In this document: in pieces, positions 1 to 6,029 of the stretch
How positions within the stretch are numbered: the first letter of the stretch is position 1
How the letters are laid out: each line of letters opens with the position of its first letter
Origin: Parcubacteria group bacterium Athens0416_74
GTDB taxonomy: Bacteria; Patescibacteriota; Minisyncoccia; Phycocordibacterales; UBA2100
DNA length: 10,794 nt
Reading direction: 5' to 3'
Assembly: GCA_007375785.1 (NCBI GenBank)
Contig: VMEY01000032.1
Span: 1-10,794 of the forward strand
Program-made: the position numbers and the translations under genes
Notes under the pieces: model-generated
What the model was told of the DNA's origin: nothing
What the model saw: only the letters and a program-made list of their open reading frames with translations
Database searches by the model: none

Positions 1-1
1 G

Positions 2-76
2 GTGGATTGTGTAGAAGGAGGCGCAATGCGTTCGCCGGACGCCATCCATGAGGAAATCGTAAAACTCACGAGATAA
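2..76 (+). CDS. C-terminal end of an unidentified upstream gene (partial)
   Basis: This frame is open from the window edge to a TAA at 74-76 and gives about 24 residues ending in IHEEIVKLTR. The other two forward frames stop at once (TAG at 12-14) or at 49-51, so this is the best candidate for the tail of the preceding gene. It ends 24 nt before argS, which fits the tight packing of the rest of the window. Too little is present to recognise a family. An alternative reading is a 16-codon ORF starting at the ATG at 26, which has a strong Shine-Dalgarno-like sequence (AGAAGGAGG, 13-21) four bases upstream. Those purine-rich codons also encode EGG in the longer frame, so the match may be chance. 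Confidence 0.4.
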   Translation: MDCVEGGAMRSPDAIHEEIVKLTR

Positions 77-85
77 TCGACTCCC

Positions 86-94
86 TGCTACAAT
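86..94 (+). promoter_or_regulatory. Extended -10 promoter giving a leaderless argS mRNA
   Basis: TGCTACAAT fits the extended -10 pattern TGnTAnAAT. The hexamer TACAAT (89-94) ends 6 nt before the argS ATG, so the usual spacing puts transcription start on the A of the start codon. No Shine-Dalgarno sequence precedes the ATG and no good -35 box is visible, which is acceptable for an extended -10. The same arrangement recurs before ileS and before the gene at 9017. Confidence 0.6.
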
Positions 95-100
95 GCCCGC

Positions 101-661
101 ATGAACGTCCGTGAGAGTTTGCACGCAAAGTTGGCGGAAGCATTGAGAGCAGCCGGTGTCGAAAATGCTGCCGTGCATGTGGAGCATCCTGCCGATTTTT
201 CCCATGGGGACTATGCGACCGGGGCGGCGCTGCAGTACGCCAAGCAAATCGGCCTTACACCAAGGGGGCTCGCTGAGCGCATCGTTGCTGCCCTCGTCGA
301 TGTGCCAGGCGTTGCTTCTATCGAGATAGCGGGCCCGGGCTTCATCAATTTCAGACTTTCGAGCGATGCACTTGCCGAGTCGGTCGTTGCAGCAAGAGAG
401 AATGATATGTGGGGCTCTACAGAGGCGTACGGTGGCAAAAAGGTGATGGTCGAGTATACCGACCCGAATCCGTTTAAGGAGTTCCACATCGGCCACCTCA
501 TGAGCAATGCCATCGGAGAATCGCTCTCTCGGCTCTTTCAATTTTCTGGCGCTGAAGTGCATCGCGCTCTCTCGACCCGGGGAGTGCCGCGTCGCTCGGT
601 ATGGCATACACAGCAGGGGCGAAAGCGTATGAGGAAGACGCAACTGCAAAAGAAGAAATAG
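101..661 (+). pseudogene. argS: Arginyl-tRNA synthetase, N-terminal part of an interrupted gene
   Basis: ArgRS (class Ia) charges tRNA-Arg with arginine in the cytoplasm and is essential. Residues 1-100 look like the ArgRS N-terminal tRNA-recognition domain, with HGDYAT near 35-40 and GPGFINF near 78-84. The catalytic domain begins after that, with the signature HIGH at residues 129-132 inside PNPFKEFHIGH. Homology ends at about residue 156 (GAEVHRA, nt 568). The next 30 codons, up to the stop at 661, look like out-of-frame sequence. The rest of ArgRS resumes in another frame from about nt 577. The segment that normally follows this point in related enzymes (a motif like NYQGDVGLHVAKA, an estimated 20-25 residues) is absent in all frames, so this is a deletion plus frame change and not a single-base slip. 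The start at 101 is fixed by the promoter position. Either this is a real pseudogene or an assembly error; I favour assembly error because no second argS is visible and the flanks are well conserved. Confidence 0.85.
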
Positions 662-1704
662 AAGCGATAAACAAAGCAGTATACGAGCACACTGATGCAG
701 AAATCGACGATATCTATACCAAAGGTCGTGAAGCATCATTGAAACACTTCGAAGAATTGTATGAGATGCTCGGTACAAAATTCGACCACTACTTTTTTGA
801 GAGCGATACTGCGATTCGCGGAGTAGCACTCGTCCGCTCGAACCCGGACATATTCGTGGAGAGCGATGGCGCCATCGTGTACCAGGGGGAAGACGAGGGG
901 CTGCACACACGCGTATTTCTTACTTCCAAGGGACTGCCGACATACGAGGCCAAGGACCTTGGCCTCGCACAGATGAAGTCGGAGGTATGGGACGCAGATG
1001 TGCTTGTCACGGTGACCGCAAACGAACAGAAAGATTACTTCAAGGTCATGCTCGCCGCGATGCGCAAAGTTTCACCCAATGTCGCCGCAAAGGTGGTGCA
1101 CGTGACCCACGGCATGATGCGGTTCGCAGAAGGGAAGATGTCGTCGCGTACCGGCAATGTGGTCACTGGCGAATCACTTTTAAACGAGCTCATTGAAGTC
1201 GCCAAGGTTCGCGCACAAGAGAGTCGTGCAGACAGCCCAGAGAGGCTCGCAAGAGATGTCGCGGTGGCTGCCATCAAATATCAGATTCTCAAGCAAGGCT
1301 CGGGAAAAGATATTATTTTCGACCGCGAACGGGCGCTCTCTGTGGAAGGAGACTCAGGACCGTATGTGCAGTATGCCCACGCACGCACGCATCAAATAGT
1401 AGAGAAAGCATCGGCGTCGAATGTGGTGCCGCGTTTTGATGCAGATGCGCCAGTCCATGAAATAGCGCGTCTCCTGCATCGTTTTCCTGAAATAGTGGAG
1501 TACGCAACAGAGCAGAAAGAGTCGCATATCGTGACGAGCTACCTCATAGAGCTCGCTGCGACATTCAACAGTTGGTACGCGCAGGAGCAGATACTCGACG
1601 GTACGCCTGCAGCGGCACACAAGGTGGCCCTCACCGATGCGGTACGCCGCACGCTCAAAAACGGTCTTTGGATACTTGGTATCCCAGCGCCGGAGAAGAT
1701 GTAA
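601..1704 (+). pseudogene. argS: Arginyl-tRNA synthetase, C-terminal part of the interrupted gene
   Basis: This frame continues ArgRS from about nt 577 (LDPGSAASLG, then AYTAGAKAYEED) to the natural C-terminus. It contains the rest of the Rossmann catalytic domain, including THGMM, and the KMSKS-type signature GKMSSRTGN at 1132-1158. It then has the anticodon-binding DALR-type helical domain, with conserved DSGPYVQYAHAR, FNSWYAQE and a typical ILGIPAPEKM end. The frame is open from 556 (TGA at 553-555) and the first ATG is at 601, but that ATG lies inside a conserved stretch and is not a natural start. Joined to 101-568 the protein would be complete except for the missing catalytic segment, and a protein made from 601 alone would lack the HIGH half of the active site. 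No terminator follows; the next ORF starts 90 nt later. Confidence 0.88.
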
Positions 1705-1747
1705 GAAGAGTGCTTGCGAAAAAGTTTCTCAGGTATAGGCTGGTGCC

Positions 1748-1780
1748 AGCGTTGCGTAATCATCAACAACCGCAACAGCT
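1748..1780 (+). other. Inverted repeat (hairpin) upstream of the small ORF
   Basis: AGC plus GTTGCG (1748-1756) pairs with CGCAAC, a bulged A and GCT (1771-1780), giving nine base pairs around a 14-nt loop. No T-run follows, so it is not a standard intrinsic terminator. It ends 14 nt before the ATG at 1795 and just before a possible ribosome binding site, so it could be a structured leader or the 3' end of the argS transcript. The function is unknown. Confidence 0.35.
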
Positions 1781-1794
1781 GCAGAGAGGCTGAA

Positions 1795-1971
1795 ATGTCA
1801 GACAGACTTACTGATGCAGCTCGCGAGCGAATCGAAAGGTTCGCAAGCGAGCATGGCACGGAAGTGCCGCCGATTCCGCATCTCGACTTCGGGTCAGAGG
1901 TCCTGCCCGACGATGTGCGGGCGCGCATCGAGGACCATACTGTTCACTTCGGTGCGCCGGCGCGCACCTGA
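1795..1971 (+). CDS. Hypothetical 58-residue protein between argS and ileS
   Basis: I do not recognise this protein. The ATG at 1795 has a Shine-Dalgarno-like GAGAGG at 1784-1789, five bases upstream, which decides the start over upstream TTG codons in the same frame. The N-terminal half (MSDRLTDAARERIERF) is predicted to be a charged amphipathic helix. It is followed by a proline-containing turn (EVPPIPHLDF) and a second acidic/basic helix (PDDVRARIEDH). There is no signal peptide, membrane segment or cysteine. Codon use resembles the neighbours. There is no run of isoleucine or arginine codons, so it does not look like an attenuator leader peptide for either synthetase. A perfect hairpin covers its last codons and ends at the stop. 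It may be a small conserved CPR protein or a spurious ORF. Confidence 0.5.
   Translation: MSDRLTDAARERIERFASEHGTEVPPIPHLDFGSEVLPDDVRARIEDHTVHFGAPART
1951..1968 (+). other. Perfect hairpin over the last codons of the small ORF
   Basis: GGTGCGC (1951-1957) and GCGCACC (1962-1968) are exact reverse complements around a CGGC loop, immediately before the TGA at 1969-1971. It is the first of four consecutive inverted repeats reaching to the ileS promoter. It may protect the 3' end or contribute to termination, but no T-run follows. Confidence 0.45.
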
Positions 1972-1974
1972 ACA

Positions 1975-1992
1975 TACTCCTCCCGGGGAGTA
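1975..1992 (+). other. Second inverted repeat after the small ORF
   Basis: TACTCC (1975-1980) pairs with GGAGTA (1987-1992) around the loop TCCCGG. It lies 3 nt after the stop codon of the small ORF and 3 nt before the terminator-like stem. A role on its own cannot be assigned. Confidence 0.4.
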
Positions 1993-1995
1993 CAA

Positions 1996-2026
1996 AGCCG
2001 ACGCTTCTCGCGTCGGCTCATGTTTT
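1996..2026 (+). terminator. Intrinsic terminator before ileS
   Basis: A perfect nine-base-pair, GC-rich stem, AGCCGACGC (1996-2004) with GCGTCGGCT (2010-2018), encloses the five-base loop TTCTC. It is followed after CATG by TTTT (2023-2026). The T-run is short and offset, so termination may be partial. It would end the argS/small-ORF transcript just before the ileS promoter. The ATG at 2020 lies within this element, which argues against it as the ileS start. Confidence 0.7.
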
Positions 2027-2054
2027 GCCTGTCTACCGTACGGCAGGCTACAAT
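2025..2054 (+). promoter_or_regulatory. ileS promoter, leaderless type
   Basis: TTGCCT (2025-2030) can serve as a -35 box, with an 18-base spacer to the -10 hexamer TACAAT (2049-2054). The hexamer ends 7 nt before the ATG at 2062, so transcription should start within one base of the start codon. The spacer holds an inverted repeat, GCCTGTC (2027-2033) with GGCAGGC (2042-2048), seven pairs including one G-T, which touches the -10 box. That repeat could be an operator or simply part of the hairpin series. Confidence 0.55.
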
Positions 2055-2061
2055 GACCCAC

Positions 2062-3744
2062 ATGTCCGAATCTCAGAAAAGCGACGTATCTAAGCGCGAA
2101 GAGGCTACGCTCGCGTTTTGGAAGGAACACCAGATTTTCGAAAAATCGGTACAAAAGCCCGCTCCGCTTGGAGAGTACGTTTTCTATGACGGGCCACCAT
2201 TTGCCACGGGGCTCCCGCACTACGGGCACATCCTCGCATCCGTAGTAAAGGATGCGGTGCCGCGCTATTTTACGATGCGAGGCTACAGCGTACCGCGCGT
2301 ATGGGGATGGGATTGTCACGGACTCCCGATTGAAAACATCGTAGAAAAAGAGCTTGGCTTCAAGCACAAGAAGGACATCCTCGAGATAGGGGTCGCGAAG
2401 TTCAACGAGCTCTGCCGCTCGAAAGTATTCACCTATGCGGATGAGTGGAAAAAGGTCATACCGCGTATCGGCCGTTGGGCAGACATGGAGAAGCCATATT
2501 TCACGATGAGCCGCGATTTCATGGAAAGCGTGTGGTGGGCTTTCAAACAGATTTACGACAAGGGGCTTGTCTACGAAGACTACCGTTCGATGCATATCTG
2601 TCCTCGCTGCGAGACGACGCTTTCACAAAGTGAAGTTGCGGAGGGATACAAAGATGTGAAAGACTTGGCCGTGACTGCGAAGTTTAAAGTCAAAAATCCC
2701 GAGAAACTGGGACTTTCGGGAGATGTGTATGTTCTCGCGTGGACAACAACGCCGTGGACGCTACCTGGTAACGTCGCGCTCGCGGTCGGGGCAGATATTA
2801 GATACGCCGCATTTCAACTCTCAAACCCAATCGAATCAACGAGAGAAGAGGGGGGTGCGTCAAACGAAATCATCTATGGGCCGATGCTTATTTGTGCACA
2901 AGAGCGCGTCAATGATTTGGTGATAGCACACAAAAAAGTTCACACGAAGACTTTCTCTGGCTTGGATTTGGTCGGGTTGGAGTATGAACCGCTTTTCGAT
3001 AGCTACTCCTCAGACGCCAATCTCAAAAATAAAGAGAATGGCTGGAAAGTGTATGCGGCGGATTTTGTTACAACCGAAGACGGTACGGGAGTGGTCCATA
3101 TCGCACCCGCATTCGGCTCCGACGACATGGCGCTCGGTAAAAAAGAGAATCTTCCTTTCGTGCAGCACGTCGGCATGGACGGCATCATCAGGCCTGAAGT
3201 GAAGGAGCTTGCGGGACTTTCGGTAAAGCCGATAGACGATGTTCAATCGACCGATGTCGCGGTCATAAAGTATCTGGCTGAAAAAGGGCGGCTCTTCTCG
3301 AAAGAAAAGTACGAGCACTCGTACCCGCACTGTTGGCGCTGCGATACGCCGCTTATCAACTACGCGACCTCTTCGTGGTTTGTGAGAATCGAAGATCAGA
3401 AATCCGCACTTCTCAAAAATGCCGCGCCCATCAACTGGTCTCCCGAGCACATCAAAGAGGGGAGGTGGGGCAAGTGGCTCGAAGGTGCGCGCGATTGGTC
3501 TATCTCGCGCCAGCGCTTCTGGGCGAGCGTGATACCGATATGGGTCTGCGAAAAGTGCAAAGCGAAGCGCGTATTTGGAAGTGCGGCAGAATTGGAAGAG
3601 GCCAGTGGAAAAAAAAGGCTACTTTTGAGAAGACATTTCCGGCCCAATTCATCGCGGAGAGTTTGGACCAAACGCGCGCATGGTTTTACTACCTCCACGT
3701 GCTCTCCACATCCATCTTTGGAAAAAACGCATTCAAGAATGTAA
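2062..3744 (+). pseudogene. ileS: Isoleucyl-tRNA synthetase, N-terminal part of an interrupted gene
   Basis: IleRS (class Ia) attaches isoleucine to tRNA-Ile and edits misactivated valine. I chose the ATG at 2062 (residues MSESQKSD) because it lies just after the promoter; upstream in-frame ATGs at 2020 and 2053 lie in the terminator and the -10 box. The HIGH-type motif is HYGH at residues 53-56, in GPPFATGLPHYGHILAS. Next comes WGWDCHGLPIE, then the editing (CP1) domain with TTTPWTLPGN near 228-237 and GTGVVHIAPAFGSDD, and then the return to the catalytic domain with DWSISRQRFW. CPRC near 191 and CEKC near 495 look like zinc-type pairs. The form is the long, eukaryote/archaea-like IleRS. Homology ends at SGKK (residue 518, nt 3615) in an A8 run. 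The codons from there to 3744 are out of frame. A conserved segment of about 50 residues, normally including a DCWFESGSMPY motif, is missing here and in the downstream frame. Confidence 0.88.
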
Positions 3745-4808
3745 TCGTCAACGGCATCGTGCTCGCCGAAGATGGCAAGAAGATGTCAAAGCGCTTGCAA
3801 AACTACCCTGACCCGATGGAAGTCGTGGAAAGATATGGAGCAGATGCACTTCGATACTACCTCCTTACGTCGCCTGTGGCGCGCGCAGAGAACCTCAATT
3901 TCTCGGAAAAGGGGGTTGATGAGGCGCTCAAAAAGAATATCGGACGACTGGGCAATGTGCTCGCGTTCTACCAGCTGTACGCCGACGACACGGTGCGCGA
4001 TTGGAAGAGTGAGCACGTGCTCGATACATGGATTATCGCTCGACTCGATGCTCTCATTGAAGAGGTCACCAAGGCATTTGACACCTATCAGCTCGATGCG
4101 GCCACGCGTCCGCTCGCGCTCTTCATTGACGATCTCTCGGTCTGGTATCTGCGCCGCTCACGTGACCGCTTTAAAGAAGACGGAGAAGATAAAAAGGCAG
4201 CGCTCGCGACGACGCGCTTCGTGCTGCACCGGCTCTCGCTCGTGATGGCGCCATCGATGCCTTTCTTTGCGGAACACCTCTTCCAGTCAGTGCGCGAGGG
4301 TGAGGACGAGGAGAGTGTGCACCTGGCCTCCTGGCCGTCGGTCTCGTATCAGCCACGCTTCTGGGCGAAGCTCTTCGGGGGTAAGGACTCACGCTTGGTG
4401 CTCGAGGCGATGCAGGTTGCGCGCAATGTCGTATCAAGCGCTCTCGAAGAGCGCGATACGGCCGGCATAAAAGTACGTCAGCCGCTCTCCAAGCTCTCCA
4501 TACCATCTTCTCTCAAGCTCGCGGAGGAGTACCTCGCAATCATTGCCGATGAGGTGAATGTGAAAAAAGTGGAGAGGCTTGGCGATGCCATAAAACTTGA
4601 CGTTGAGATTACCGACGAATTGAAAGAGGAAGGTGTTGTTCGGGATACGATTCGCGAAATACAGGCGTTTCGCAAAGAGCAGGGACTCAAGCCGGGAACA
4701 TCTGCTACGTATACGTTTGTAAAAGACGAACCTCGACGGAGTGTTATAGAAAAGAATCGGTCGAAGATAGAAGACACTACATCGACGATGATTGTGTTTG
4801 TGGAGTAG
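3609..4808 (+). pseudogene. ileS: Isoleucyl-tRNA synthetase, C-terminal part of the interrupted gene
   Basis: In the frame one base back (-1) from the upstream half, IleRS resumes at KKATFEKTFPAQFIAESLDQ, in place of the end of the missing segment. It continues with TRAWFYYLHVLST and the KMSKR signature (3780-3794, in LAEDGKKMSKRLQNYPDP). The helical anticodon-binding domain follows, with WYLRRSRDRF and MPFFAEHLF, and then a C-terminal extension rich in charged residues that reaches the TAG at 4806-4808. A -1 shift on A8 would join both halves in frame, but the product would still lack about 50 residues of the catalytic core, so recoding alone cannot restore a normal enzyme. No plausible in-frame start lies close to 3609; the ATG at 3540 in this frame is inside the overlapping N-terminal half. 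Two bases separate the stop from recO. Confidence 0.88.
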
Positions 4809-4810
4809 TC

Positions 4811-5383
4811 ATGTATCAGAAATACAACACTGAGGCGCTGATTTTGGGGAGCCGTGAAAGCGGCGAGAGCGACCGCACCATCGTGCTCTTCAGCAAAGAT
4901 TTCGGGCTTGTCCGTGCGCGCGCGACTGCCGTGCGCAGCGAGAAATCGAAGATGCGCTATGCGCTTCAAAATTACACGCTCTCCAATGTCTCGCTCGTAA
5001 GGGGAAAGCGGAGTTGGCGAGTAGCCGGCGCGACCGCGCTCCGGCTTGCGACCGCAGATGTCCGCGCGGTCGGCACATTTGCTCGTACATCGGAACTTGT
5101 CGTCAGGCTCGTCCATGGCGAAGAACAGAATCAATATCTCTACGCGGCTCTCGTGGAAGCGCATAGTGCTCTCATGCGTGAAAACGTAGAGGCATTTGGG
5201 ACAATAGAAATTGTCTGTGTAGCCCGAGTCCTGTATTCGCTCGGCTACATATCCGCCGAAGCGCTCGAAACGGCACTTTTCACCCACACTGCGTATACGG
5301 GGGAGCACCTCATGGAGGCGGAGACGATGCGTGACAAGCTGCTTACCTCTATCAACAAAGCTATTGCGGAGACACAGCTCTGA
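4811..5383 (+). CDS. recO: DNA repair protein RecO (short form)
   Basis: RecO works with RecR to load RecA onto SSB-coated single-stranded DNA in gap repair. The 190-residue protein opens with the typical RecO OB-fold start: MYQKYNTEALILGSRESGESD, then a strand with IVLFSKDFGLVRARATAVR. A helical domain follows (residues about 80-190). It is shorter than the usual 230-260 residues of model RecO proteins and lacks the CxxC...CxxC zinc finger. Assignment rests mainly on the N-terminal domain. The ATG lies 2 nt after the ileS stop, with GGAG at 4802-4805 five bases upstream, so translation is probably coupled to ileS. The stop lies in a short palindrome, AGCTTAAGCT (5383-5392). A long ORF on the opposite strand here is a shadow. 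Confidence 0.75.
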   Translation: MYQKYNTEALILGSRESGESDRTIVLFSKDFGLVRARATAVRSEKSKMRYALQNYTLSNVSLVRGKRSWRVAGATALRLATADVRAVGTFARTSELVVRLVHGEEQNQYLYAALVEAHSALMRENVEAFGTIEIVCVARVLYSLGYISAEALETALFTHTAYTGEHLMEAETMRDKLLTSINKAIAETQL

Positions 5384-5398
5384 GCTTAAGCTTCGCGC

Positions 5399-6028
5399 AT
5401 GGTTACAATCAGTCCACTCGCGATTGCTACGACGGTGCATGTACCGGTACCGCTTTATACGTCCATACCCGTGGGGCGGATGACTGATGATGCCGGTGAG
5501 AGTTATGCAATCGTGCTGGGGCTCTCCAAAGATGTTATCGAGCAATTGAGAGAAAAATCAGTCGATACGAGTGATGAGGCACTTCAAAAAAACACGTCGG
5601 ATTTTGAACGATTCGGTAAAGAGGGCGCATATGAGGAGTGGTACACAAAAGAACGAACTCCATTTGTCTTGCTGAGCAAAGATTCATCCCTTGCCGCTCT
5701 CGCGTGGTTTGGTCCAAAGGCGATTGGGAGAAAGTCATTGCGGCACCTTTCTGGTGAGGAGCTGAAAGAAGAATACAAACAAGACGAGAAGGAGTGGCAT
5801 ACTATCGTTTACAGGTCATACAATCCGTTCCGCGGTCGTCGACTTATGACACCGTTTGTGCAGTTTGCCCTCGACACGTACCGCAGCTTCTACCCGGATG
5901 CAAAAATATGGGCGGGTATCAGTCTCGATAATGCAGCGAGTATTGCACTCGCGCATAAATTGGGATTTAAAGAGGATAAAGCGTATACAGATGTGGCAAA
6001 GAACTGGACCGCAATGATTCTCAACTAA
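5399..6028 (+). CDS. GNAT-family N-acetyltransferase
   Basis: This 209-residue protein should transfer an acetyl group from acetyl-CoA to an amine; the substrate is unknown. The C-terminal half shows the GNAT core: a strand and turn TIVYRSYNPFRGRRLM (about 138-153), a helix (FVQFALDTYRSFYP), a strand KIWAGISLDN and the closing AASIALAHKLGFKE. The acetyl-CoA phosphate loop normally reads Q/RxxGxG/A; here it is RGRRLM, missing both later small residues. The N-terminal half (VHVPVPLYTS..., then QKNTSDFERFG...EEWYTKERTPFVLL) resembles GNATs I recall from CPR genomes. The ATG at 5399 was chosen for that N-terminal similarity; no Shine-Dalgarno sequence is present. It starts 15 nt after recO and ends 1 nt before aclB, so it likely shares their transcript. 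Confidence 0.75.
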   Translation: MVTISPLAIATTVHVPVPLYTSIPVGRMTDDAGESYAIVLGLSKDVIEQLREKSVDTSDEALQKNTSDFERFGKEGAYEEWYTKERTPFVLLSKDSSLAALAWFGPKAIGRKSLRHLSGEELKEEYKQDEKEWHTIVYRSYNPFRGRRLMTPFVQFALDTYRSFYPDAKIWAGISLDNAASIALAHKLGFKEDKAYTDVAKNWTAMILN

Positions 6029-6029
6029 T

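Noticed and set aside
1705..1794. Promoter for the small ORF (TTGCGA 1714-1719 with TATAGG 1734-1739)
   Set aside because: The spacer is only 14 bases and the -10 match is poor, so it is not reported as a feature.
2020..2061. ATG at 2020 as the start of ileS
   Set aside because: It lies in the terminator-like element and upstream of the TACAAT box; the ATG at 2062 fits the promoter spacing seen for argS and the gene at 9017, and IleRS similarity starts after it.
1894..2595. 233-codon open frame on the minus strand across the start of ileS
   Set aside because: It is antisense to the conserved HYGH-containing region of IleRS, spans the terminator and promoter, and has no family features.
3609..3616. 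Programmed -1 frameshift on the A8 run as a full explanation for the split ileS
   Set aside because: The shift would fuse the frames, but about 50 conserved catalytic residues would still be absent, so recoding alone cannot explain the gene. It remains possible only if the shortened enzyme is real.
5404..5409. TACAAT as a further leaderless promoter for the acetyltransferase gene
   Set aside because: The hexamer lies inside the chosen first codons (ATG at 5399), has no TG extension, and no in-frame start codon falls 6-7 nt after it.
4478..5545. 355-codon open frame on the minus strand across recO
   Set aside because: It lies antisense to the end of ileS and recO, shows no recognisable domain, and its composition (Arg, Ser and His rich) is that expected of a shadow of a GC-rich coding strand.
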